Positions 56,488 through 64,000 of a stretch of 64,000 bases of DNA are shown here, one piece after another; the first letter of the stretch is position 1; every line of letters starts with the position of its first letter. The notes under the pieces were generated by a model that was not told where the DNA came from, ran no database searches, and saw only the letters and a list, made by a program, of their open reading frames with translations. Made by a program: the position numbers and the translations under genes. Source of the stretch: Pigmentiphaga sp. NML080357 (GTDB taxonomy: Bacteria; Pseudomonadota; Gammaproteobacteria; Burkholderiales; Burkholderiaceae_B). Location of the stretch: NCBI RefSeq assembly GCF_002188465.1, contig NZ_NINW01000022.1, forward strand, positions 1 through 64,000. Direction: 5' to 3'.

Positions 56488-57459
56488 ATGAAAACGATCC
56501 GATGGTGGTGCCTGGCCGCGATGATGGCGCTGGGCCCGCTGGCCCATGGGCAGGCGCCTTATCCCTCGCATCCGATCCGTGTGGTGGTCCCGTTCGGGGC
56601 GGGCGGGACGCCGGACACCGTGGCGCGGCAACTGGCCGCCGAGATGGACAAGCGGCTGAGGACCCGCGTGGTGGTGGACAACAAGCCCGGCGCCAATGGC
56701 GTCATCGGGGCGGCCGACGTGGCCAAGGCCGCGCCCGACGGCTACACCCTGCTGCACGTGACGACCTCGTTCGTCATCAATCCCCATGTCTACAAGAAGC
56801 TGCCCTACGACATCGGCAAGGACTTCGTGCCGGTGGTGAACGTGGCGACCGGCACGGGCTACCTGCTGATGGTCAATCCCGCGCTGCCCGTGCGCACGGT
56901 GGCCGAGCTGGTGGACTATGGCCGCAAGGCCGCCAAGCCGATCACGTATTCGTCGCCCGGCATAGGCAACACCCTGCACCTGGCGGGCGAGCTGTTCGCC
57001 GCGCGCGCCGGCATGAGCATGCTGCACGTGCCGTACAAGAGCGCCTCGCAGGCGCTGAACGCGGTGGCGGCGGGCGACGTGGACATCATGTTCATTCCGC
57101 CCACGATCGCGCTGCCCTATGTCCAGTCGGGCAAGGTGCGCACGCTGGGCTTCACCGGCGAGCAGCGCACGCCCGAGTATCCGGATGCGCCGACCATGGC
57201 GCAGGCGGGCGTTGCCGACTTCGTGCTGCCGGCGGCCTGGCAGGGCCTGTTCGCGCCGGCCGGAACGCCGCAGGCGGCGATCGACACGATCGCGGCCACC
57301 GTGCGCGACATCGTCGCCCAGCCGGCGTTCGCCAAGATGCTGCGCGATGGCGGCTATGAACCCGACCCGCGCGCCGGCCAGGCGTTCGCGGAACTGGTGC
57401 GCGCCGATTCCGCCCGCTACGCGGAAGCCGTCAAGCGCGCCGGTATCGAAGCCCAATGA
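56488..57459 (+). CDS. Bug/TctC-family receptor
   Basis: A 323-residue periplasmic receptor. Signal peptide M-K-T-I-R-W-W-C-L-A-A ... A-H-G-Q-A. Core: P-I-R-V-V-V-P-F-G-A-G-G-T-P-D, V-D-N-K-P-G-A-N-G-V, D-G-Y-T-L-L, V-P-Y-K-S-A. AAGGAGG lies 6-12 nt before the ATG. First gene of an operon with a polysaccharide-deacetylase-family hydrolase and an SDR protein, all probably under the divergent GntR regulator. Confidence 0.93.
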   Translation: MKTIRWWCLAAMMALGPLAHGQAPYPSHPIRVVVPFGAGGTPDTVARQLAAEMDKRLRTRVVVDNKPGANGVIGAADVAKAAPDGYTLLHVTTSFVINPHVYKKLPYDIGKDFVPVVNVATGTGYLLMVNPALPVRTVAELVDYGRKAAKPITYSSPGIGNTLHLAGELFAARAGMSMLHVPYKSASQALNAVAAGDVDIMFIPPTIALPYVQSGKVRTLGFTGEQRTPEYPDAPTMAQAGVADFVLPAAWQGLFAPAGTPQAAIDTIAATVRDIVAQPAFAKMLRDGGYEPDPRAGQAFAELVRADSARYAEAVKRAGIEAQ

Positions 57460-57490
57460 TCCGATGACCATGACCGAACGAGGAAACGAC

Positions 57491-58393
57491 ATGGATGTAT
57501 TGAACCTGCACGCCGGCGCGACCGAGATCCATCCGCCCGCCGGCTTCCTGCTGCCCGGCGGCAAGCGCATAGGCGTGGTGTTCCGCATGGCCTACGAATG
57601 GTGGTCGGACGGCGCGTGGCCGGGCATCGGCCCCATGGGCAATCCGCTCAAGGGCGGCATTCCCGACCTGAACGCGGTCGGCTGGGCCGAGTACGGACAT
57701 CGCCGCGGCGTGCACCGCGTGCTCGAGGCGCTGGCGCGCAACGGCGTCCGGGCCTCGATCCTGGTGAGCGGGATCATGGCCGAGCGCTATCCGGAAGAGG
57801 TGAAGGACATCGCCCAGGCCGGCCACGACGTCGTCGCGCATTCGTACGCGATGGACGTGATCCCCGCCTATCTGGACGAGGCGCAGGAGCGCGACAACAT
57901 CCGCCGCACGACCGACCTGATCGCGGCGGCGACGGGCACGGCGCCGCTGGGGTGGATCAGTCCGCGCGGCACGCCCAGCCACCGCACGGCGCGCCTGCTG
58001 GCCCAGGCCGGCTATCTCTGGCATGGCGACACGCTGAACGACGACATGCCCTACCTGGTGGATTTCGGCGACCACGCGATCGTGGCCGTGCCCGGCACCA
58101 TGGAAGTGAACGACCTGCCGCTGGTGATGCGCCATGGCCAGCCGCCCAGCGCCATGGTGGACATCTTCGAGGACTGGCTCGACTACGTCCGCAAGTGGGA
58201 ACGCACGCCGCAGAAGATCGATCCCACGGTGCATGCCCACGTATGCGGGCGCCCGGCCGGGATGGCGGCGTTCCAGCGGCTGCTGGAGATCGCCACGGCG
58301 GCGGACGACATCTGGATAGGCACGCGCGCCGAGCTTGCCCGGCACCTGATGCAGGCCATCGGCCGCCCCGTGCCGGCCCACCAACAGCCATAG
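57491..58393 (+). CDS. Polysaccharide deacetylase-family (PuuE/allantoinase-like) hydrolase
   Basis: A 300-residue NodB-homology protein. Members of this cytosolic subgroup act on small amides such as allantoin rather than on polysaccharides. Seen: V-V-F-R-M-A-Y-E-W-W near the start, the first barrel motifs G-V-R-A-S-I-L-V-S-G, A-G-H-D-V-V-A-H-S-Y, and G-W-I-S-P-R-G-T. Metal-site residues differ from classic NodB (TFDD is not present). GAGGA lies 6 nt before ATG 57491; an earlier ATG at 57464 is less likely. The substrate is probably the Bug ligand or its product. Confidence 0.82.
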   Translation: MDVLNLHAGATEIHPPAGFLLPGGKRIGVVFRMAYEWWSDGAWPGIGPMGNPLKGGIPDLNAVGWAEYGHRRGVHRVLEALARNGVRASILVSGIMAERYPEEVKDIAQAGHDVVAHSYAMDVIPAYLDEAQERDNIRRTTDLIAAATGTAPLGWISPRGTPSHRTARLLAQAGYLWHGDTLNDDMPYLVDFGDHAIVAVPGTMEVNDLPLVMRHGQPPSAMVDIFEDWLDYVRKWERTPQKIDPTVHAHVCGRPAGMAAFQRLLEIATAADDIWIGTRAELARHLMQAIGRPVPAHQQP

Positions 58394-58404
58394 GCGGAAG
58401 ACTC

Positions 58405-59184
58405 ATGGATCTGCAGATTCGCGGCCGCAAGGCCATCGTGTGCGCGTCCACGCGCGGGTTGGGGCGGGCTTGCGCCGCCTCGCTGGCGCGCGAGGGCGTG
58501 CATGTCGTGATCAACGGCCGCTCGCCGGATTCGGCGGCCGCCGCCGCCCGGGAGCTGGCCGCCGAAACCGGCGGCGCCGTGCGCGCGATCGCGGCGGACA
58601 TCAATACCGACGCGGGCCGCGCGGCGCTGGTGTCGGCCTGCCCGGACGCCGACATCCTGGTGACGAACAACGAGGGGCCGGCGCCCGGGCGCTTCGTCGA
58701 CTGGGAGCGCGAAGACTATCTGCGGGCGATCGAGGCCAACATGCTGGCGCCCGCCCTGCTGATCCGCGCGCTGTTGCCCGGCATGCGAGCCCGGAGATTC
58801 GGCCGCATCGTCAACATCACGTCGGCCATGGTGAAGTCGCCCAGCCCGGCCATGGGCTTGTCGACGTCCGCGCGCACCGGCCTGACGGCGCTGTGCAAGG
58901 CCATCTCGCGCGAGGTGGTGGCCGACAACGTCACCATCAACAACCTGCTGCCTGAGCGCTTCGACACCGACCGCCAGCGCTTCATGGCCGAGCGCATGGT
59001 GCGCGAGCAAGGCCTGAGCTATGAAGAAGCGAGGCAGCGCATCGTCGATACCATCGCAGCCGGCCGGCTGGGGCAGCCGCGGGAATTCGGCGACGCCTGC
59101 GCCTTCCTGTGCAGCGCGCAGGCAGGTTATCTGTCGGGGCAGAACCTGCAACTGGATGGAGGGTCGTATCGCGGCGTGTTCTGA
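58405..59184 (+). CDS. Short-chain dehydrogenase/reductase-like protein lacking the Tyr-Lys dyad
   Basis: A 259-residue Rossmann-fold SDR homologue: C-A-S-T-R-G-L-G-R-A at the cofactor loop, T-N-N-E-G-P in place of NNAG, N-I-T-S-A-M with the catalytic Ser, and the C-terminal S-G-Q-N-L-Q-L-D-G-G. At the YxxxK position it reads S-T-S-A-R, so both Tyr and Lys are replaced. Similar SDRs exist as a subgroup. It may bind NAD(P) and use another mechanism, or be non-catalytic. It follows the deacetylase gene after 11 nt. Confidence 0.88.
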   Translation: MDLQIRGRKAIVCASTRGLGRACAASLAREGVHVVINGRSPDSAAAAARELAAETGGAVRAIAADINTDAGRAALVSACPDADILVTNNEGPAPGRFVDWEREDYLRAIEANMLAPALLIRALLPGMRARRFGRIVNITSAMVKSPSPAMGLSTSARTGLTALCKAISREVVADNVTINNLLPERFDTDRQRFMAERMVREQGLSYEEARQRIVDTIAAGRLGQPREFGDACAFLCSAQAGYLSGQNLQLDGGSYRGVF

Positions 59185-59297
59185 ACAGGACCGCCAGCCG
59201 GGCCCGCTCGGTTTTCTTCACTGGATCCTGTGATGCGCCGGGCGGCGCGATTTTCGAGAATGCCGACATTGCCTATTCATTCAGTAAGGAGTCGAGC

Positions 59298-60233
59298 ATG
59301 TCGAAATCGTTGACCGCACTTTGCGCCGCCTTGATGGCGGCATCGCTGGCCGCCTGCGGGGGCGGCGGCGGTGATGATTCGGGCGGTGGCGGAGGCGGCG
59401 GTGGGGGCGGCGGCGACGGCAAGACGCTCAGCGAGAAACAGATCTGGTACGGCCACGAGACGGCGTTCTCGGCCGTGTCCCTGCACCAGGCGTTCGAACC
59501 CATGCTCGAGAACGGAATCGTCATTGGCCGGGACGGCACGCCCGAGTGCCTGGACGGCGGGACGGTCTCGGGCGTCTGGACCGATGCGGATGACAGCGGC
59601 ACCCTGTCGGCCGGGGACTCGGTGGCATTGACCATGAACGACTGTCGCGTGTCCGACAACGGCATTCCGTTCACGGGCAAGGCGACGGTCGATTTCGACG
59701 AGGTGGAGGGCGACCTGCTGGAAGAGGAGTCGGACTGGACATTGGCCGCCAGGGTCACGCTGGGCGAGGGCGCGTCCTTCGACGGGACGTCCGCGTCGGG
59801 AACGGCATCGGTGAAGGCGTCCAACGACGTGAGTTCGGCCGAACCCAAGGGGCAGCGCGCCGAGTTCGATATTCCCGCGATCGTCCTGACCGAGGATGGC
59901 GGTGCCGTGACGATGAAGTTCAAGGACTACGCCGTGGCCGTGGCCTACGATCCCACGACGGATGCCGATACCTATTCGCGCATTTCGTTCTCGGTCAGCG
60001 GCTCGGATCCGGTGCTCGGCCCCGACTACGCCTACGACGCCAGCATGACCGAGACGGTCCGCTTTTCGCATGAGGCGGGCGGTTTCCTGGCGGGTGCGTT
60101 CGCCACGAAGACCGCGGCCGAAACGATCACCACCCGCTTCCAGGCGAATGGCAACGCGCCGGGCACCGTCACCTTCTCGTCCAGCCTGGGCGGCAGCAAG
60201 ACGATGACCTACGGGGAATTCGACGACCTGTAA
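59298..60233 (+). CDS. Gly-rich lipoprotein of unknown function
   Basis: A 311-residue exported lipoprotein. Signal peptide M-S-K-S-L-T-A-L-C-A-A-L-M-A-A-S with lipobox L-A-A-C (Cys 20). A poly-Gly/Asp linker (G5-D-D-S-G11) follows, then a beta-rich domain with repeated acidic Thr/Ser strands and many short turns, no recognisable catalytic motif and no TM. The start is the ATG at 59298, with AAGGAG 7 nt upstream. It is convergent with the LuxR gene; it may be a surface protein and I cannot name a function. Confidence 0.82.
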   Translation: MSKSLTALCAALMAASLAACGGGGGDDSGGGGGGGGGGGDGKTLSEKQIWYGHETAFSAVSLHQAFEPMLENGIVIGRDGTPECLDGGTVSGVWTDADDSGTLSAGDSVALTMNDCRVSDNGIPFTGKATVDFDEVEGDLLEEESDWTLAARVTLGEGASFDGTSASGTASVKASNDVSSAEPKGQRAEFDIPAIVLTEDGGAVTMKFKDYAVAVAYDPTTDADTYSRISFSVSGSDPVLGPDYAYDASMTETVRFSHEAGGFLAGAFATKTAAETITTRFQANGNAPGTVTFSSSLGGSKTMTYGEFDDL

Positions 60234-60239
60234 TCACGA

Positions 60240-61334
60240 TCAGTCCCCCGGCGTCAGCAGGCCCAGGTGTCCCATCAGCCGCACCAGGTCTGCCTGCCGC
60301 CGGGTCTGGGTCTTGTCGAAGATCGATCGCAGCTGCGTACGCAGTGTGTTGAGCGAAACGCCCAGGGTTTCGGCAACGGTGGGCAGCGGATCGTCGTGCC
60401 GGGCCAGGTGGTGGGCCAGGCGGATTTCCGCCGGCGTCAGCCGGAACAGGGTACGCAGCAGCGTGCCCCTCGGGGTGGGACGCCATTGCGGCCCCTGCGC
60501 GGCAAGCAGCGCCAGGGCGTCGCCGCCGCGCAGGTCTTGGGTGAGCGGACATGGCAGGACGATGAGCCGGCCGCCGTCTGGTAGCGCGAGCGAGCCGGCC
60601 GAGGGGGCCTCGGCGCCGTGGCCGCAGGCCCTGTCCAGCAGCCGGCGGATGGGCTGGGGCAGGCTGGAGGCGCGGGCGCCCAGGGGGCAGTCGGGCTGTT
60701 GCCGCCAGATGTCGCCCAGGTGGTTGGACTGCACGATGCGGCCGCGCGCGGAACAGACCAGCAGCGGGAAGCCGAGCCGGTCCAGCATGTGCCGCAGAAG
60801 CAGCGATTCGGCTTGTTGCTGGCGGAATCGAAGTTGCAGGTGCAAGGCGGTGCGCAGATGGGGCAACACGGCATGCATCAGCCGGGTCTCATCGTCGTCC
60901 AGCGGCGGACGGCCGTTTTCCCTTTGCACGGAAAAGGTGTACATGCGCTCTTCGTCCTGTCCCAGCGGGAGCAGGGCATAGGTGCCCAGGCCGTTCGGCT
61001 TCAGGAACTCCTGGTAGAAGGGTTCGCGCTGCAGGCGCGCCTGGCCATGGAATTCGTAGTCCAGGTAGATGCGGCCCGATGCGAGCAGCGACGATGCCGC
61101 GCGGCCAGGGTCCAGGTCCTGCATTTCGTTGAAATGCGCGATGACCTTGGGCGGCAGGCCGATGAGCTCGTCCAGTTCCAGCGAGTCCGTCGGCACGTGC
61201 AGGGCCACCTGACCGGCGCTGGCCGCGCCGAGCGACAGGCTGATGTCACGCAGCGACTGCCGCCATTGGTCCTCCGAAAGGACGCCGTCATAGAGCCGCT
61301 CCAGCAAGTGGAGTGCAGTCCCTTTCGTATCCAT
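60240..61334 (-). CDS. LuxR-family helix-turn-helix regulator
   Basis: A 364-residue regulator. The C-terminal about 60 residues hold a LuxR HTH: L-T-P-A-E-I-R-L-A-H-H-L-A, T-V-A-E-T-L-G-V-S-L-N-T-L-R-T-Q-L-R-S-I-F-D-K-T. The N-terminal 290 residues are a sensor-like region with a weak PAS look, without phosphoacceptor Asp or obvious autoinducer pocket. No partner kinase is adjacent. The ATG is at 61334. The target genes are unknown; the nearby lipoprotein is one candidate. Confidence 0.88.
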   Translation of the reverse strand: MDTKGTALHLLERLYDGVLSEDQWRQSLRDISLSLGAASAGQVALHVPTDSLELDELIGLPPKVIAHFNEMQDLDPGRAASSLLASGRIYLDYEFHGQARLQREPFYQEFLKPNGLGTYALLPLGQDEERMYTFSVQRENGRPPLDDDETRLMHAVLPHLRTALHLQLRFRQQQAESLLLRHMLDRLGFPLLVCSARGRIVQSNHLGDIWRQQPDCPLGARASSLPQPIRRLLDRACGHGAEAPSAGSLALPDGGRLIVLPCPLTQDLRGGDALALLAAQGPQWRPTPRGTLLRTLFRLTPAEIRLAHHLARHDDPLPTVAETLGVSLNTLRTQLRSIFDKTQTRRQADLVRLMGHLGLLTPGD

Positions 61335-61461
61335 CGGTATATCTATTCTGTGTCCGGGGCGGACCGCCGCGGCCGCAGATGCCTGGCGGAATTCCCGGGA
61401 TGTGTCGAAGGGTAACGGTCACCATAGCCGCAAACGAGAGGCATGCGCAACTCGTGCGGTT

Positions 61462-62391
61462 CTACACCGGGCTGCCCAGTTCCCCCAGCCGCCCCGCGAT
61501 CATGTCCACGCAGGCCCGGACGATGGGATCGGTCTGGTCGACATATTGGAGGCTGGCCTCGTCCGGCGCCTGCCGGCGAACGATGAACAGCGTGATGTGC
61601 ATGCCCGGGTCGGTGATGGGGCGCGCGACGACCTCGCCCCGCTCCAACTCGCGGACGATGGCGCCCAGGGGCATGACGGCCGCCGCCGCGCCGCGCAGCA
61701 CCAGGTCGCGCTGGCTGGTGATGGAGTGCGTCTCGCACTGGATGCGGGGCTGCGTGCCTTTCTCGAAGGCGCTGGCTTCGACCAGCCGGCGCGCGACGTC
61801 GCGTTCGTTGCCCAGCACCAGCTCGTGCGCCAATACTTCGTCCATGGTGACGGGGCCGCAGGAAGGCGCCAGGTCGGCCCGGACCGTCAGCAGCAGCCGT
61901 TCCTTCAGCACCGGGGTCGTGGACAAGCCGGGGTGGGGCGATACGGAATAGGCCAGCGCGGCATCGATGTCCTTGCGCTCGAGCGCGTCCACCAGCAGGA
62001 AGCTCGGGTTCTCGTACAGCTGCAGGTCGATGTGGGGGTACCGGCGCTTCAGGGTCAGCAGCAGGTCCGAGCCGATCAGCAGCATGGTGCTGGAGGTCAG
62101 CCCCAGGTTGAAGCGGACCGGCGCGGCCTGGTCGGCGCGCCGTACGTCATCCTGAGTCCGTGCGACCAGCTCGAAGATCTGGCGCGACCGTTCCAGCAGC
62201 AGGCTGCCGGCCGGCGTCGGATCCACGCCGCGCGAATGCCGCGACAACAGCGGAACGCCCAGGGCCGCCTCGAGCTCGCGCATATGGGTGCCCAGGGCCG
62301 GCTGGGCGATGTGCAGCTGTTCCGCGGCGCGGGTGATGTTTCTCGTCTCCACGACCTTGGCGAAGTATTCGAGTCGCTTCAGCGTGATCAT
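61462..62391 (-). CDS. LysR-family transcriptional regulator
   Basis: A 309-residue LysR regulator: M-I-T-L-K-R-L-E-Y-F-A-K-V-V-E-T-R-N, R-A-A-E-Q-L-H-I-A-Q-P-A-L-G-T-H-M-R-E-L-E, then a type 2 PBP effector domain (A-L-A-Y-S-V-S, V-L-A-H-E-L-V-L-G). It follows, in the same direction, an isochorismatase-family gene and a Bug receptor. It probably controls this set, although LysR genes are more often divergent. Confidence 0.92.
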   Translation of the reverse strand: MITLKRLEYFAKVVETRNITRAAEQLHIAQPALGTHMRELEAALGVPLLSRHSRGVDPTPAGSLLLERSRQIFELVARTQDDVRRADQAAPVRFNLGLTSSTMLLIGSDLLLTLKRRYPHIDLQLYENPSFLLVDALERKDIDAALAYSVSPHPGLSTTPVLKERLLLTVRADLAPSCGPVTMDEVLAHELVLGNERDVARRLVEASAFEKGTQPRIQCETHSITSQRDLVLRGAAAAVMPLGAIVRELERGEVVARPITDPGMHITLFIVRRQAPDEASLQYVDQTDPIVRACVDMIAGRLGELGSPV

Positions 62392-62468
62392 AGGCGGCAG
62401 GCATGGGGGATTCCGCCCTATAGTAGGCCGATTCCGCCGCGGCCGGCACCGCGGCGGAAGGTGGCGAG

Positions 62469-63434
62469 CTATTGGGTGCCGGCCAGCCCCGCCCGCTGGA
62501 CCATGCCGCCGAACCGGTCGATCTCTCGCCGCATGTAGTCCCCGTACTCGGCCAGGACGCGGCCGTCGGGGACGATGCCCAGGTCGGCCAGTTTGCGCCG
62601 CACGTCGGGCTGGGCCACGGCGTGGCGGGCGGCTTCGGCCAGTTTGCGCAGGTGTTCGGGCGGCGTCCCGCGCGGTGCCAGCAGGCCGATGTCGGCGGTG
62701 AATACGTAGCCGGGCAGGCCGCTTTCCTCCAGCGTCGGCACGTCGGGCAACTGCGCGACGCGCGCCTTGCTGGTCACGCCCAGCAGCCGCAGGCGGCCCG
62801 CCCGCACCAGCCCTTCTATCGAGGGCAGGCCGGCCAGCAGCATGTCGGCCGTCCCCGCCGCGACGGGGGCGGAAGGCTGTTCGCGGAACGGGACATGCAT
62901 GATGTCGATGCCGGCCGAGCGGCGGATCTCCTCGAACATGACGTGGTGCAGCGAACCGATGCCTATGGTGCCGTAGGTGAGCTTGCCCGGAGCGGCCTTG
63001 GCCTGTGCCACCATCTCCCGGAACGAGTTGGCCTTCAGCGAGGGGCCGGCCGTCAGGAACAGCTGGGCGGCGCCCAGGAAGGCGATGGGCTCGAAACTGT
63101 CCATGCCCTGGTAGGGCAGCTTCTTGTACAGCGTGGGGTTGATGGTAAGCGGGCTGGAGTCGGCCACCAGCAGGGTGTAGCCATCGGGATTGGCCTTGGC
63201 CACCGATTCCAGGGCGATGATGCTGCCCGCGCCGGTCTTGTTCTCGACGGCGATGGGCTGCCCCAGCGAGGCGGACATGTGCTGGCCCACCAGGCGCGCG
63301 ATGACGTCGGGCACGCCGCCGGTGGGCGCGGCCACCACCATCTTGATCGGACGGCTGGGAAACCCGGCGTCGGCATGGCCAGCGGCGGGAGCCATCGCCA
63401 GCAGCAGGGCGGCGAATAGAGCTGGCTTTTTCAT
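62469..63434 (-). CDS. Bug/TctC-family receptor
   Basis: A 321-residue periplasmic receptor. Signal peptide M-K-K-P-A-L-F-A-A-L-L-L-A-M-A-P-A-A-G-H-A. Core: P-I-K-M-V-V-A-A-P-T-G-G-V-P-D, V-E-N-K-T-G-A-G-S, D-G-Y-T-L-L, V-P-F-R-E-Q-P-S. It begins 1 nt after the isochorismatase-family stop, so the two are translated together. The loops that touch ligand differ from the other four Bug proteins here, suggesting another solute. Confidence 0.93.
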   Translation of the reverse strand: MKKPALFAALLLAMAPAAGHADAGFPSRPIKMVVAAPTGGVPDVIARLVGQHMSASLGQPIAVENKTGAGSIIALESVAKANPDGYTLLVADSSPLTINPTLYKKLPYQGMDSFEPIAFLGAAQLFLTAGPSLKANSFREMVAQAKAAPGKLTYGTIGIGSLHHVMFEEIRRSAGIDIMHVPFREQPSAPVAAGTADMLLAGLPSIEGLVRAGRLRLLGVTSKARVAQLPDVPTLEESGLPGYVFTADIGLLAPRGTPPEHLRKLAEAARHAVAQPDVRRKLADLGIVPDGRVLAEYGDYMRREIDRFGGMVQRAGLAGTQ

Positions 63435-63435
63435 G

Positions 63436-64000
63436 TCAGGCCTCCACCGGTTGCGCGATGCGGGAAAGATGGGCGATGACCTCGTCTAGCGGGACGACGT
63501 CGCCGTACTTCGCATCCATGTCGAGCAGACTCTGGCGATGGGCCGCGCCGGAGCGGTCGCCCACGGCTTCGGGCGCGACGATGGGGCGGAAGCCGCTCTG
63601 CACCGCGTCCACCACCGTCGCCCGCACGCAGCCGCTGGTGGTGCAGCCCGTCACGATGACGGTATCCACGCCTTGCGAGACCAGGCGCGCGGCCAGGTCC
63701 GTGCCGGCGAAGCAGCTCGCGTATTTCTTGGACATGATGGAGTCGCCATCCACCGTGTCCAGGCGCGGATCGAGTCGGACGTTGTCGCTGCCTTCCAGCA
63801 GGCTGGCCATGCCGCCCATCTTGCGCTGCCAGACGCCGGCGTCGGACAGGTCGGCCCGGTAGCCCACCGTGAAGAAATGAATGGGCGCGCCGATCCGGCG
63901 GCATGCGGCGACGAGGCGGTTGGTGGCGAGCACCGCCTGCTTCAGGTCGGCGCCCAGGGGCTGCGCCGGGTCCGTGAAGCCGCGGATCATGTCGACGACG
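63436..64000 (-). CDS. Isochorismatase-family hydrolase (partial, cut by window edge)
   Basis: The 3' 188 codons of a cysteine hydrolase-like protein. The first complete residues V-V-D-M-I-R-G-F-T-D contain the catalytic Asp; S-M/I-M-S-K-K-Y-A-S-C-F-A-G-T carries the Lys region, and V-T-G-C-T-T-S-G-C-V-R the nucleophilic Cys with the cis-peptide motif. Related enzymes include N-carbamoylsarcosine amidase and nicotinamidase; the substrate is unknown. The ATG within the window at 63990 is internal, as coding continues past 64000. Confidence 0.9.
   Translation of the reverse strand, partial: VVDMIRGFTDPAQPLGADLKQAVLATNRLVAACRRIGAPIHFFTVGYRADLSDAGVWQRKMGGMASLLEGSDNVRLDPRLDTVDGDSIMSKKYASCFAGTDLAARLVSQGVDTVIVTGCTTSGCVRATVVDAVQSGFRPIVAPEAVGDRSGAAHRQSLLDMDAKYGDVVPLDEVIAHLSRIAQPVEA

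Overview
The window is GC-rich beta-proteobacterial DNA, most consistent with Alcaligenaceae (Bordetella/Achromobacter). This rests on five Bug (TctC-type) solute receptors tied to small catabolic operons, and on housekeeping blocks in a Bordetella-like order: phosphohexomutase-pgi, then waaC-waaA next to tolC and pcm. I place it by gene content and order only; no database was searched.

Layout. 0-5 kb: the end of an IS5-type element, a WecA/MraY-type sugar-phosphate transferase, a phosphohexomutase and pgi. 4.7-8.4 kb: a small catabolic operon (GntR regulator, TauD-type dioxygenase, Bug receptor, FAH-family hydrolase) with three operator-like sites. 8.6-9.2 kb: a hicAB toxin-antitoxin pair. 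9.4-17.5 kb: waaC, waaA, tolC, pcm, a Cache-GGDEF-EAL protein, a small monooxygenase-like protein and thiD.

17.5-41.8 kb is the most unusual part. One plus-strand operon encodes a complete type I secretion set (TolC-like protein, ABC exporter, HlyD adaptor) behind a 991-residue acidic surface protein. That protein carries a tract of 107 dipeptides, almost all Asp-Ala. Around it lie very large multidomain enzymes: (i) a hexapeptide acyltransferase fused to two cyanophycin-synthetase-type ATP-grasp domains and an acylphosphatase-like tail; (ii) a Mur ligase fused to a PBP5-like domain that has lost all catalytic motifs and to a CapA domain; (iii) a second CapA/Mur ligase fusion whose CapA part is degenerate; (iv) a membrane protein with a kinase-like C-terminal half; (v) an (alpha/alpha)-barrel-like protein, an exported alpha/beta hydrolase and an OmpA lipoprotein. 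ATP-grasp and Mur ligase domains are the two catalytic halves of cyanophycin synthetase. I propose that this locus makes a secreted or cell-surface poly-amino-acid structure, possibly by adding amino acids to the Asp side chains of the Asp-Ala tract. The domains and linkage are visible in the sequence; the function is inference.

42-52 kb: a LysR regulator opposite an operon with two Bug receptors, an enolase-superfamily enzyme, a UbiD decarboxylase, an FMN 2-hydroxy-acid dehydrogenase, an aldehyde dehydrogenase and a ThDP enzyme. The logic resembles mandelate catabolism. 52-55.5 kb: thiG and thiC on the minus strand, thiC preceded by a TPP riboswitch, with a 261-nt imperfect palindrome between the genes. 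55.6-59.2 kb: a GntR regulator opposite a Bug/deacetylase/SDR operon with ATCGAT-centred palindromes. 59.3-64 kb: a Gly-rich lipoprotein, a LuxR regulator, a LysR regulator, a Bug receptor and a cut-off isochorismatase-family hydrolase.
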